From Bernardetiaceae bacterium (GTDB lineage Bacteria > Bacteroidota > Bacteroidia > Cytophagales > Thermoflexibacteraceae), in NCBI GenBank assembly GCA_025056255.1, contig JANWVT010000005.1, positions 129,001-193,000 on the forward strand: a DNA stretch of 64,000 nt, read 5' to 3'. Made by a program: the position numbers and the translations under genes. This document shows positions 45,474 to 54,452 of the stretch, piece by piece; the stretch's first letter is position 1, and each line of letters begins with the position of its first letter. A model generated the notes under the pieces. It ran no database searches. It had not been told where the DNA came from and saw only the letters and a program-made list of their open reading frames with translations.

Positions 45474-46910
45474 TCACTTCAAAGTTTCCATAGGATATTT
45501 TTGCAAAGAATCCACCTTTACAGCTTTTAGCCCAAAATAGGCAGCAAAGTAGTGGTTGTTTCCGTCGCCAGGGGCATACCCGTATAAATCCTGATGGAAA
45601 ATAAGCTCCATAGGGTGCCGAACAGGAGGTATCAAAACAGTATCTTGATATTGCATCGCCCGATAGCGCTGCATAATATTTACTCGTTGCTGATATTCCG
45701 AGCGATATGCGTATGCATCGCCATTGAGCAATACCTTCCAAGCCAACCCGACCTTTGTATTAGCTGAAAAAATCTTACCTGCAATAAAAAGAAGCATGGC
45801 GACTATCAGAAAACCGGGCAGTTTATCAAATGAGAATTTATACCGCAGCCACAGATGCTGTACCGTTGCCAATGCAATGGCAAATACAGAAAACAACCAC
45901 CACAGGTAGGCAATATTTTCAATGCGCTTGGGGATGTAAAGGTCGCGGTTGAACAGCAAATAGGCTGCCAAAATGGCAATAATAATAGCAACACTAACAG
46001 ATAAAAGCAGTAACAAACTTCGCTTATGTGCAAAAACAAATGTACTTGTTTGTTTTGCCCAGTCGCTCATAATAGGCAGCAACAGAAACAAAGCAGCAAG
46101 TAGCGGCAGGTTCTTAAACCAGCCCAAAACATAGGGCATGTGCATTTGCAAACCCTTCATAAGTAAGTCCCACTGAGGGCACAAACGCATCACGCTATGG
46201 CTACGGGGCGAATCGGACAGAGCTATTTGTAAAAAAATACCTGCCAGCATAACAACAAGGCTAAGAGCTGCCCACTGCCATCGGCTATTTTTGCGTTGAA
46301 CTAACACAACCAACAAAGCAGCCGTCAATATAAAAGTCGGGAGAACCACTACTTCATTGGTTCCTGCCTGTAAAAAGGCTAATACTATTATGCCGGGCAT
46401 TGCATACCTGCTACTATTTTGCCTGAAAAGTTGCGGCAGCAGCGAGAGATACAGCAACTGCCAACAGATGGCAATACAATAAGTCGCGCCTGAAGAATAC
46501 CAGTAGAATAAATCAACCGTAGAACGAATATAAGCCAGAAAAAAAGTCATGAACACTGCCCATGCTACCCATCGCTCACTTTTTGCCAGATAGTTTCCGG
46601 TGATGTTACTAATAAATACCCATAGGCTAAAACCAAAAAATGACAGCAGAAATAAAGCCGTCAGCCCGTACCACTCCGGCAAACGATAGCCAAGCGGATT
46701 GAGCCAATGGAAAAAGGCAGCTACAAAACGGCCGTTCCATGTTTTAAGATAATAAGGAATAAACCCTGCGCCGAACTGCTGTATATGAACAGCAATACCG
46801 TAGTCATCTATATAAGCCGGTACAGTATAGTAGCAGAGCAACAAAAACGGCAGGATTGCCGCTGCTCCACCTACCAGTACAATCAAACGAAATATTTTTA
46901 TGGAATCCAC
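45474..46910 (-). CDS. Polytopic membrane protein, DUF6056/GT-C-like
   Basis: A 478-residue protein with about ten membrane helices. After TM1 it has PAYIDDYGIAVHIQQFG and TWNGRFVAAFFHWLNP, the acidic-pair and WNGRF pattern of DUF6056-type proteins related to GT-C glycosyltransferases. A short soluble C-terminal tail contains HPMELIFHQDLYGYAPGDGN. Enzyme activity is an inference from the loop motif only. It could contribute to surface glycan assembly. On the minus strand a -7 box TAAATTTG occurs at 47024-47031, about 110 bases upstream, without a well-spaced -33. It may share a transcript with the efflux operon downstream. Confidence 0.65.
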   Translation of the reverse strand: MDSIKIFRLIVLVGGAAAILPFLLLCYYTVPAYIDDYGIAVHIQQFGAGFIPYYLKTWNGRFVAAFFHWLNPLGYRLPEWYGLTALFLLSFFGFSLWVFISNITGNYLAKSERWVAWAVFMTFFLAYIRSTVDLFYWYSSGATYCIAICWQLLYLSLLPQLFRQNSSRYAMPGIIVLAFLQAGTNEVVVLPTFILTAALLVVLVQRKNSRWQWAALSLVVMLAGIFLQIALSDSPRSHSVMRLCPQWDLLMKGLQMHMPYVLGWFKNLPLLAALFLLLPIMSDWAKQTSTFVFAHKRSLLLLLSVSVAIIIAILAAYLLFNRDLYIPKRIENIAYLWWLFSVFAIALATVQHLWLRYKFSFDKLPGFLIVAMLLFIAGKIFSANTKVGLAWKVLLNGDAYAYRSEYQQRVNIMQRYRAMQYQDTVLIPPVRHPMELIFHQDLYGYAPGDGNNHYFAAYFGLKAVKVDSLQKYPMETLK

Positions 46911-47128
46911 TTTTGAAGATTTGTAATTTACAAGATATGGTCATCCGATGCTTTTGTATAGAGGCTGTCTTCGCTTAATGGTAAAAAGTAATAATTTTCA
47001 AAAACAGAGCCAAGATGGATAGGCAAATTTATGGCAACCTGTATAGCAAACATTCCTGCTGTATTGCACTTTGCCGAGCGACTATTCTTCATCAAAATAC
47101 AATTGCACTTGCATCGTAACTTTGCAAT

Positions 47129-47752
47129 ATGAAAGCTATATCTGCACAACACGAAACATTGTTGCCTGTAATGGAAGCATTTTATACCATACAGGGCGAG
47201 GGACATTGGCAAGGGCATGCAGCTTATTTTATCCGGTTAGGCGGGTGCGACGTAGGATGCGTTTGGTGCGATGTAAAAGAATCATGGGATGCTGAGGCAC
47301 ATCCAAAAGTGCCTGTTGCTCAGTTAGTAAACCAAGCGCTGCAACACCCCGCCCGCATTGCTGTCGTTACCGGCGGCGAACCATTGATGCACAATTTAGA
47401 CGACCTAACAGCTGCTCTGCGGGCTGCCGGCTTTCGCACTCATATAGAAACCTCTGGCACGCATCCGCTCTCTGGTACGTGGGACTGGGTTTGTTTTTCT
47501 CCTAAAAAATTTATGAAGCCTCAGCCCAACATTTATGCCCATGCCAACGAACTCAAAGTGATTATTTACCATAAAAGTGATTTCGATTTTGCTGAACAAT
47601 TTGCTGCACAGATGCCCGCCGGCTGTCGTTTATTATTACAACCCGAGTGGGAAAAATCAGTGCAAATGATGCCTTTAATAGTAGACTATGTAAAAAAATA
47701 TCCAAAGTGGCAAATTTCGTTACAAACACACAAATTTATGGCTATTCCATAG
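47129..47752 (+). CDS. queE: 7-carboxy-7-deazaguanine synthase QueE
   Basis: A 207-residue radical-SAM enzyme that converts 6-carboxy-tetrahydropterin to 7-carboxy-7-deazaguanine in the queuosine pathway. It has FYTIQGEGHWQGHAAYFIRLGGCDVGCVWCDVKESW, giving the Cx3Cx2C cluster site, then VVTGGEPLMHNL and the SGTHPLSG loop. The C terminus LQTHKFMAIP is typical. Other queuosine genes are not adjacent. A -7 box TAACTTTG (47117-47124) ends five bases before the ATG, so if it is used the message would be almost leaderless. Confidence 0.93.
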   Translation: MKAISAQHETLLPVMEAFYTIQGEGHWQGHAAYFIRLGGCDVGCVWCDVKESWDAEAHPKVPVAQLVNQALQHPARIAVVTGGEPLMHNLDDLTAALRAAGFRTHIETSGTHPLSGTWDWVCFSPKKFMKPQPNIYAHANELKVIIYHKSDFDFAEQFAAQMPAGCRLLLQPEWEKSVQMMPLIVDYVKKYPKWQISLQTHKFMAIP

Positions 47753-47919
47753 GCTATGTTTTTGATAATCAGATAATCACGCTAAAATGTAAAAAAAATT
47801 CCTACCGCTTCTCAATTTGCCAACAGATTAGATCGTTATAGTCTGGTAAAATTTTTTCAGGTCTGTGCATTATAGCCGATTAGTTAACTGCTCTTTTAGA
47901 ACAAACCGTTTGAAACTGC

Positions 47920-48738
47920 ATGAATCAACTCTTCAATATCAGCGGTAAAAGAGGCATCATTACCGGTGCAACAGGCGTAATTAGCCAAACAATATGCCAC
48001 TATTTGGCATCGGAAGGGGTGCACCTGATTTTAATAGGGCGCGACGATAGCAAGTTAGCCAACCTGAAAGCAGAACTAATGCGCTATCCGGTAGAAATAT
48101 CAACTTATTGTTGCGATGTAACCAAAGAAGCACAAGTAAAAACTACGTTTGAGACTATTGCACAGCAGGTAGGTGCTGTTGATTTTCTCATCAATGCAGC
48201 GGGAGGCAACATGCCACAGGGCATTGTAGAAGGCAACTTTTTTGATGCCTCGATGCCGGGCTTTGCAGAAGTGATGCAACTAAACCTGATGGGCTCTGTT
48301 TACCCTTGTAAATACTTTGGCTTGTGCGCCTCTGCCGAGCGGACAAAAAAAACTTCCTGTATCATCAATTTTTCTTCCGTTTCGGCTTACAGACCGCTAA
48401 CAAAAGTGGCAGCATATGCCGCTGCAAAGGCTGCTGTTCATAATTTCACCCAGTGGTTAGCAGTAAATCTACAAAAAGACAACCCGGGCATGTACAGAGT
48501 AAACACTGTTGTGCCGGGCTTTTTACTAACTCATCAAAACAGAAGATTGCTGACCCATGAAGATGGTAGCCTCACTGAACGCGGTCAAAAAGTAATGGCA
48601 CATATTCCATTTGGCAGGTTTGCACAACCAGACGAGCTAACAGGTGCCATCCATTTTCTCCTTTCCGATGCAGCTTCCTACGTAAACGGAGCAGCTATTG
48701 TAATTGACGGTGGACTTTTGGCTTATGCAGGTATATGA
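47920..48738 (+). CDS. SDR-type D-fructuronate reductase / D-mannonate oxidoreductase (predicted)
   Basis: A 272-residue short-chain dehydrogenase. The cofactor loop is TGATGVISQTI, close to the TGGGGVLx form found in SDR-type fructuronate reductases rather than the usual TGxxxGIG. The catalytic residues are Ser in INFSSVSAY and the Tyr-Lys pair in AYAAAK; NAAGGNMPQG fits the NAAG motif. The C terminus is normal (GAAIVIDGGLLAYAGI). Its place as first gene of the uronate operon, overlapping uxuA by four bases, suggests it reduces D-fructuronate to D-mannonate in place of the long-chain UxuB. The assignment rests on context more than on sequence. Confidence 0.8.
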   Translation: MNQLFNISGKRGIITGATGVISQTICHYLASEGVHLILIGRDDSKLANLKAELMRYPVEISTYCCDVTKEAQVKTTFETIAQQVGAVDFLINAAGGNMPQGIVEGNFFDASMPGFAEVMQLNLMGSVYPCKYFGLCASAERTKKTSCIINFSSVSAYRPLTKVAAYAAAKAAVHNFTQWLAVNLQKDNPGMYRVNTVVPGFLLTHQNRRLLTHEDGSLTERGQKVMAHIPFGRFAQPDELTGAIHFLLSDAASYVNGAAIVIDGGLLAYAGI

Positions 48739-49898
48739 AAAACAATATCGAATTTGAATACTCTTTTCGCTGGTTTGGTGAAAATGACCCCGTTAAACTA
48801 CACGAAATCAAGCAAGCCGGGGCTACACATATTGTAACGGCATTGCACCACGTGCCTAACGGGCAAGTATGGCAAGAGCGTGACATTGTGAAGCGCAAAC
48901 AGTTGATTGAAAACAATGGCTTGAAATGGACTACCGTAGAAAGCGTACCTGTACACGAAGCCATCAAATATGGCGGTCCGGAACGCGACTCCCTGATTCA
49001 CAACTACATACAAACTATTGAAGCATTGGCAAAACACGGCATTAAAACCATTACCTACAATTTTATGCCTGTGTTAGACTGGACCCGCACCGACTTGGAA
49101 TATCCTGCTGATAACGGTGGAGATTGTTTAGCATTTTTTTGGAGCGACATCTGCTACTTCGACCTTTTAGTGCTGCAACGGCTTAACGCCGAAAAAGACT
49201 ACCCTGCAGAAATCGTCCAAAAACTACCCAAAAAAACAGCAGCAGAAGAAGAAAAACTCATCAGAACTATCATTAGAGGCTTGCCGGGTAGCGAAGAATC
49301 TTATTCGCTTGCTACTTTTAAAAAACAGCTAAGCCTGTACAAAAACATTGATGCAAGCCGTTTGCGCCAAAATCACCTTTACTTTCTTTCCCAAGTAGCA
49401 CCTGTTGCACACGACTGTGGCGTAAAACTCGCTTTGCACCCCGACGACCCACCCACATCGCTGTTTGGGCTGCCCCGCATTGCCGGTTCGCAATACGACT
49501 TTGATTTTATTTTTGAACAAGTCAACAATCCAGCAGTTGGCTTGTGCTTTTGCACAGGTTCGTTAGGAGCCAACCCCTCGCTGCAAGTAGAAGCGCTGGC
49601 AGAAAGATATGCCGAAAAAATACACTTTTTGCATCTGAGAAATGTACATGCCGACAAAAACGGCTTCATTGAAAGCGATTTACTCAAAGGGCGCGTCAAT
49701 ATAGCCAAAGTAATCAAAGCGGTGATGAAAAAACAGACAGGGAGCATTCCTGTGCGCCCCGACCACGGGCACCGCATTTTATACGATTTGGAAGCCCCCA
49801 AGTCCAACCCCGGCTATACGCTATTGGGAAGATTGAAAAGCCTCGCCGAAATTAAGGGAATTATCTACGGACTGAACCATGCCGACGACGCCCTATGA
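48735..49898 (+). CDS. uxuA: D-mannonate dehydratase
   Basis: A 387-residue UxuA that dehydrates D-mannonate to 2-keto-3-deoxygluconate. Family features are EYSFRWFGENDPVKLHEIKQAGATHIVTALHHVPNGQVW at the N terminus, YNFMPVLDWTRTDL, LALHPDDPPTSLFGLPRI with metal-binding His, LCFCTGSLGANP, FLHLRNVHAD and RPDHGHRILYD. Length matches E. coli UxuA (394). It overlaps both neighbours by four bases (ATGA), a sign of tight translational coupling. Confidence 0.95.
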   Translation: MKNNIEFEYSFRWFGENDPVKLHEIKQAGATHIVTALHHVPNGQVWQERDIVKRKQLIENNGLKWTTVESVPVHEAIKYGGPERDSLIHNYIQTIEALAKHGIKTITYNFMPVLDWTRTDLEYPADNGGDCLAFFWSDICYFDLLVLQRLNAEKDYPAEIVQKLPKKTAAEEEKLIRTIIRGLPGSEESYSLATFKKQLSLYKNIDASRLRQNHLYFLSQVAPVAHDCGVKLALHPDDPPTSLFGLPRIAGSQYDFDFIFEQVNNPAVGLCFCTGSLGANPSLQVEALAERYAEKIHFLHLRNVHADKNGFIESDLLKGRVNIAKVIKAVMKKQTGSIPVRPDHGHRILYDLEAPKSNPGYTLLGRLKSLAEIKGIIYGLNHADDAL

Positions 49899-51319
49899 AA
49901 AAAAATCCGATTACTGATGCTGATTTTTTATTAGATACAGCGGCAGCCCGAGAACTCTACCATCAGTATGCTGCCCGCATGCCCATTGTAGATTATCACA
50001 ATCATTTAAATCCTGCCCTCATTGCTAATAACCACCGGTTTGAATCTATTGCACAACTGTGGCTAGCAGGCGACCACTACAAATGGCGAGCCTTGCGAAC
50101 CCTTGGCGTATCAGAAAAATATCTTTCGGGAGAGGCAAGCGACTACGAAAAGTTTCAAATATGGTGTAAAAATTTACCTTTTTTAATAGGAAATCCGCTT
50201 TACCATTGGTCTCACATAGAGCTTGCTAGGTATTTCGACCTACATATGCCTATTTCAGAAAAAACTGCCAACGAGATTTACCGTATTGTATCCGAAAAGT
50301 TACAAACCGAACATTACACTACACACGGTATTTTCAGCCGATTTAACTTGCGCGTTTGCTGCACTACCGACGACCCAACCGACTCTTTGGAATATCACGC
50401 TCAAACTCAGCAAAAAAGGCTACCATTTTTGCTGCTGCCCAGTTTTCGCCCCGACAATGCTCTGATTTACAAAAATCATCAATCTTTTCGGCAATACATG
50501 GAAAGACTCGCCACTGCGGCAGCATCTAACATCCAAAATTTAGATGATGTAAAGTCTGCTCTTGCCAAAAGAATTGACTACTTCGATGCAATGGGCTGCC
50601 GCACTGCCGACCATGGCTTGCTCTACCTACCCACTGCACCGGAGGAAACACAACTGAATTCTGCTGAAAAAATTTTCCAAAAAATGATGAGCGGCAAGCC
50701 CGTTTCGCAACAAGAAAAAGATGCTTATTTATACGACTTGTTGCTATTCTTGTGCGAACAATACGCTCAGAAAGGCTGGGTACAGCAGTTTCACTTAGGT
50801 GCTAAAAGAAATAACAACGAGCGCGCTTTCCAACAACTGGGGGCAGATACCGGCTACGATTCCATAGGTGCATATGCACAAGTGAATGCGCTTAACGACT
50901 TTTTAAATACCTTAGACAAAAAAGATGCTCTTGCCAAAACCATTATTTACAATCTCAATCCCAAAGAAAGTGCAGCTTTTGCAGCTACCTGTGGCAACTT
51001 CCATCGAGAAGGCATCAAGGGTTTTGTACAGTGGGGTGCCCCTTGGTGGTTTTTAGACCAAAAGCATCATATTGAAGAATATTTCAACATCCTTGCCCAC
51101 ATTGGTGTGATGAGCGTTTCAATTGGCATGCTGACCGATAGCCGGAGCTTTATGTCGCTGCCAAGACATGAGTACTATCGCCGTTTGCTGTGCCGTACCT
51201 TGGGGCGCTGGATAGAAGAAGGCTTAGTGGCTAACGATATGGATACGAATGGCGAAATTGTTTGCAATATTTGCTACTACAATGTGTGTCGTTTTTTTAA
51301 TTTCCCAGTTCAGCCATAA
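49895..51319 (+). CDS. uxaC: Uronate isomerase (glucuronate/galacturonate isomerase)
   Basis: A 474-residue UxaC of the amidohydrolase superfamily, converting D-glucuronate to D-fructuronate (or galacturonate to tagaturonate). Visible: IVDYHNHLNP, the metal-binding HxH; LRTLGVSEKYLSGEA; TTDDPTDSLEYH with the conserved Asp pair; LPSFRPDNA; DYFDAMGCRTADHGL; and QFHLGAKRNNNERAF. It ends with the typical GMLTDSRSFMSLPRHEYYRRLLC. The substrate in this operon is likely glucuronate, since the downstream enzymes are of the mannonate branch and no tagaturonate or altronate genes are present. Confidence 0.95.
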   Translation: MKKNPITDADFLLDTAAARELYHQYAARMPIVDYHNHLNPALIANNHRFESIAQLWLAGDHYKWRALRTLGVSEKYLSGEASDYEKFQIWCKNLPFLIGNPLYHWSHIELARYFDLHMPISEKTANEIYRIVSEKLQTEHYTTHGIFSRFNLRVCCTTDDPTDSLEYHAQTQQKRLPFLLLPSFRPDNALIYKNHQSFRQYMERLATAAASNIQNLDDVKSALAKRIDYFDAMGCRTADHGLLYLPTAPEETQLNSAEKIFQKMMSGKPVSQQEKDAYLYDLLLFLCEQYAQKGWVQQFHLGAKRNNNERAFQQLGADTGYDSIGAYAQVNALNDFLNTLDKKDALAKTIIYNLNPKESAAFAATCGNFHREGIKGFVQWGAPWWFLDQKHHIEEYFNILAHIGVMSVSIGMLTDSRSFMSLPRHEYYRRLLCRTLGRWIEEGLVANDMDTNGEIVCNICYYNVCRFFNFPVQP

Positions 51320-51328
51320 ATTTTAACT

Positions 51329-52351
51329 ATGCAAAATTCACCTATTGCCTTTATAGGAGAACTACTGCTGCGGCTAAGCGCTCCTGACGGCTTACTACTG
51401 CGCCAATCGCAACACTTGCAAATGTATGTGGGCGGTGCTGAAGCCAATGTGGCAATTGCACTGGCACAGTGGGGGATTGCTACTACCTTTATTTCAGCTT
51501 TGCCTGACAATGACTTAGGCGAACTCGTATTGGAACACTTACGCAAATATGGCGTTGACACACAATACATTATCAGGCATGGTCAACGGCTGGGGCTGTA
51601 TTTCTACGAAGCCGGCGAAGGGCTGCGTTCGGGGAAAGTGCTCTACGACCGCCAACATTCAGCTTTTGCACAAGCCCTTCCTAAGCACTATCCAGCAAAT
51701 GCCCTGCAACAAGCAAGTTGGTTACACTGCACAGGCATTACCCCTGTTATCTCTGAACAAGCAGCACAAACCTTGCTGTGGGCAACAGAGCAATGCTGCC
51801 ATCGAGGCATTCCCATTTCTATTGACCTGAATCTTAGAAAATCGCTATGGAACCCTACCATGCATCTTCCTATTTTCGAGCAGCTTCTTTCGCGAGTAGA
51901 TGTGGTTGTAGCCGACTTAACCGCATTAGCTCATATGGCAGCTATTGAGGTAGATAGCCGAATATTTACCGACGACCCTTTGGTGTATCGCAATGCTGCC
52001 GATCAATTTTTTGAGCGATACCCAAACACGCGTTTGATAGCTTTCAGCATTCGGGAAGTAACAAGCAGCCGCGCTTTTAAGATGCAATATCTCATTTGCA
52101 CGCCAAACGATTACTTTCAATCTGCTGTTTTTCAGATAGAAAATGCTATTGAGCGAATTGGCGCTGGAGATGCTGCCACAGCAGCCATCATTTATGCTCT
52201 TTTGCAAGGCTTTTCATACGAAAAAACTGCTAACTTGGCAGCAGCCGCCTCTGCTATGAAACATGCTATCAAAGGCGACCAGTTGCTCAGTTCCATTGCA
52301 GAAATTACCGCATTAGCAGAAGGCAACATCCATTTTTCCATTAAAAGATAA
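51329..52351 (+). CDS. kdgK: 2-keto-3-deoxygluconate kinase (PfkB family)
   Basis: A 340-residue PfkB-type sugar kinase. It has FIGELLLRLSAPDGLLL at the start, MYVGGAEANVAIALAQWG with the ligand-binding GG, and the C-terminal signature IERIGAGDAATAAIIYALL whose Asp is the catalytic base; the usual GAGDxFxAG is slightly changed. Phosphorylation of 2-keto-3-deoxygluconate to KDPG is inferred from family and from its position between uxaC and kdgA. It starts 9 bases after uxaC. Confidence 0.9.
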   Translation: MQNSPIAFIGELLLRLSAPDGLLLRQSQHLQMYVGGAEANVAIALAQWGIATTFISALPDNDLGELVLEHLRKYGVDTQYIIRHGQRLGLYFYEAGEGLRSGKVLYDRQHSAFAQALPKHYPANALQQASWLHCTGITPVISEQAAQTLLWATEQCCHRGIPISIDLNLRKSLWNPTMHLPIFEQLLSRVDVVVADLTALAHMAAIEVDSRIFTDDPLVYRNAADQFFERYPNTRLIAFSIREVTSSRAFKMQYLICTPNDYFQSAVFQIENAIERIGAGDAATAAIIYALLQGFSYEKTANLAAAASAMKHAIKGDQLLSSIAEITALAEGNIHFSIKR

Positions 52352-52353
52352 AA

Positions 52354-53010
52354 ATGAACGAATTTGTCAAAAAACTTCACCAGCAAAAAGTATTGCCACT
52401 GTTTACCCCCGAGGATGTGGATTTTGCAAAAAAAATTATTGAACAGTGTGCCATTTTTGAACTATCTATCATAGAGCTTACGCTCCGCCACCCAAAAGCT
52501 TTGCACATTACCGAACAACTGATTCACTGGGCAAATACCGAAAACTTACCTGTTATGATTGGAGCAGGCACTGTAATAGACGAGCAAACAGCCACCGAAG
52601 CTATCAATGCAGGGGTGGGCTTTTGTGTATCTCCTTGCATAGTGCCAGCCGTAATACACAAGGTTATAGAACATCATATTCCCATTTTGCCGGGCTGTTT
52701 TACGCCTACCGAGATGTTGCAAGCTTATCAGATGGGTGCTTCGGTATTGAAAATTTTTCCAGCACAACAGTTTTCGCCTGCCATTGTGAAGTCTGTTTTA
52801 GCACCTCTGCCTTTTCTGCCCCTTATGCCAAGCGGTGGAGTAACATTAGAGGCTGCCAATATTGGCGCGTGGCTCCATGCAGGTTGCATAGCCGTTAGCA
52901 TGGGTAGCGCTCTGATTGGCGAACAAGCTCTAAAAAATAAGCAGATAGCTCCTATTATAGCCAATTTGCAAAAATTGAAAGATATTTTGCATGAAAATTT
53001 CAACCATTAA
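52354..53010 (+). CDS. kdgA: KDPG aldolase (2-dehydro-3-deoxyphosphogluconate aldolase)
   Basis: A 218-residue class I aldolase that splits KDPG into pyruvate and glyceraldehyde-3-phosphate. The three landmarks are present: IIELTLRHPKAL with the catalytic Glu, LPGCFTPTEM with the Thr, and VLKIFPAQQ with the Schiff-base Lys. SGGVTLEAAN and AVSMGSALI form the phosphate site. It is two bases after kdgK; its last 20 bases overlap the start of the binding-protein gene. Confidence 0.94.
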   Translation: MNEFVKKLHQQKVLPLFTPEDVDFAKKIIEQCAIFELSIIELTLRHPKALHITEQLIHWANTENLPVMIGAGTVIDEQTATEAINAGVGFCVSPCIVPAVIHKVIEHHIPILPGCFTPTEMLQAYQMGASVLKIFPAQQFSPAIVKSVLAPLPFLPLMPSGGVTLEAANIGAWLHAGCIAVSMGSALIGEQALKNKQIAPIIANLQKLKDILHENFNH

Positions 53011-53989
53011 GAAGCAAATACACCCATTTTTTCTGCTTTGTGCCTTCATGGCTGCCTGTACGCCTCAGGAACACAAACGCACCCTTATTATTGCGCACGG
53101 GCTTAACACCTCCCATCCGGTACACAAAGCATTGGAAGTATTTGCCCAGCAAATCGAGCAAAAGTCTGCGGGAAACATGCATGCGCGTATTTACCCCGCT
53201 CAGCAGTTAGGAACAGAGCGTGAAACCTTAGAATTGCTGCAATTAGGTGCTATTTCTGCTACAAAAGTTTCCTCAGCAGTGCTAGAAAATTTTTCGCCCA
53301 CTTTCGCTGTTTTTTCGGTTCCTTATTTGTTTCATCCCTCCGACAATTTGTACGAGGCACTACATCAACCTGCCTGCAAAGAAGTATTGCAAACATTAGA
53401 GAGCGCCGCTATGGTGGGCTTGTGCTATTTCAGCGCCGGATTCAGGCACGTGTATACCCGCAACCGCCCAGTTATTACTCCCCAAGATTTAAAAGGACTC
53501 AAGATACGCGTTATGGAGAGCAACTCTTCTATTCGCTTATTTCAGCAATTAGGCGCTGCCCCTACTCCCATCTCTTGGGGGGAGTTGTACACTGCCCTGC
53601 AGCAAAATGTAGTAGAAGCAGCTGAAAACAATCCGCCGAGTTATTTGTATTCGCGTCATTTTGAGGTTTGTCCGCATTATTTTCTCACCTATCATCTTTG
53701 CTTACCCGATGTGTTAGTGTTTTCAAAAAGAGTATGGGATCAATTACAACCAGAAGAACAACTGATTATTAAAGAGGCTGCTGCCGAAGCTGCTAAGTTT
53801 CAATTTGCGTTTTGGAACCAGACCGAACAGGCCATCTTGGAAGAGTTGCGAGGAAAAAACGTACAAATCAAATCCATAGATATTCAACCATTTATTAGCC
53901 AAACAAAAGGCTTTGCCGAAGAACATCTTTCCGGAGAAGCATTGATTTTCTACGAAAAGATTAACCAATATCGCCATGAAAGCCCTTAA
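52991..53989 (+). CDS. dctP: TRAP transporter substrate-binding lipoprotein (DctP family)
   Basis: A 332-residue extracytoplasmic solute receptor. The N terminus has a hydrophobic stretch and lipobox (LCAFMAAC), so it is probably membrane-anchored rather than free. DctP features are QIEQKSAGNMHARIYPAQQLGTERE, the carboxylate-binding Arg in LKGLKIRVMES, the hinge GAAPTPISWGELYTALQQNVVEAAENN and FSKRVWDQLQPEEQ. As carboxylates are the typical ligands and the operon is for uronates, a hexuronate is the expected ligand. It overlaps kdgA by 20 and dctQ by 14 bases. Confidence 0.92.
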   Translation: MKISTIKKQIHPFFLLCAFMAACTPQEHKRTLIIAHGLNTSHPVHKALEVFAQQIEQKSAGNMHARIYPAQQLGTERETLELLQLGAISATKVSSAVLENFSPTFAVFSVPYLFHPSDNLYEALHQPACKEVLQTLESAAMVGLCYFSAGFRHVYTRNRPVITPQDLKGLKIRVMESNSSIRLFQQLGAAPTPISWGELYTALQQNVVEAAENNPPSYLYSRHFEVCPHYFLTYHLCLPDVLVFSKRVWDQLQPEEQLIIKEAAAEAAKFQFAFWNQTEQAILEELRGKNVQIKSIDIQPFISQTKGFAEEHLSGEALIFYEKINQYRHESP

Positions 53990-54449
53990 ACAACTACTCG
54001 ACCAGGCGCATGTGTTTGCCATGAACACGCTGTTTGTGAGCTTAGTAGTCATCATTTTTGTTCAAATACTGATGCGCTATGTGTTTAAAAATCCTTTGGT
54101 TGTTACCGAAGAACTGTCTAGGTTTGTCCTGATTTACCTGTGCATGATTGGCGCAAGTTATGTAAGTGGCAGGCGCGCCCACCTGTCTATTGAAATTTTA
54201 AAAAACCACCACCATTTTGCTCGATATTCGGCACTTATTACCGAAGTTATTAAGTTTGTTTTCATTACCTTAGTAATGGTAGCAGGCGGATATTACCTGA
54301 ACCGAAACGTGTACTGGCTCAATCAGACCTCAGCAGTTTTAAGAATTCCCTTGTTTTATGTGTATCTGATAATACCTGTTTGCGGCGTACTGATGTTGAT
54401 TTATTGCACTATCAACATCATTGCTGTTGTCAGAAATGAAAAAATTTAA
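53976..54449 (+). CDS. dctQ: TRAP transporter small membrane subunit (DctQ)
   Basis: A 157-residue four-helix membrane protein (LFVSLVVIIFVQILMRYVF, ELSRFVLIYLCMIGASYVSGRRAHLSIEIL, VIKFVFITLVMVAGGYYL, FYVYLIIPVCGVLMLIYC). The EELSRFVLIYLCMIGASYVSGRRAHLSI stretch is diagnostic of DctQ. It forms the membrane unit with DctM. It overlaps dctP and lies 3 bases before dctM. Confidence 0.93.
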   Translation: MKALKQLLDQAHVFAMNTLFVSLVVIIFVQILMRYVFKNPLVVTEELSRFVLIYLCMIGASYVSGRRAHLSIEILKNHHHFARYSALITEVIKFVFITLVMVAGGYYLNRNVYWLNQTSAVLRIPLFYVYLIIPVCGVLMLIYCTINIIAVVRNEKI

Positions 54450-54452
54450 AAC

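Noticed and set aside
47024-47031. TAAATTTG box on the minus strand upstream of the DUF6056-like gene
   Set aside because: The nearest TTTG is only 15 bases away, shorter than the usual spacing, and the leader would be over 100 bases; not enough to list as a promoter.
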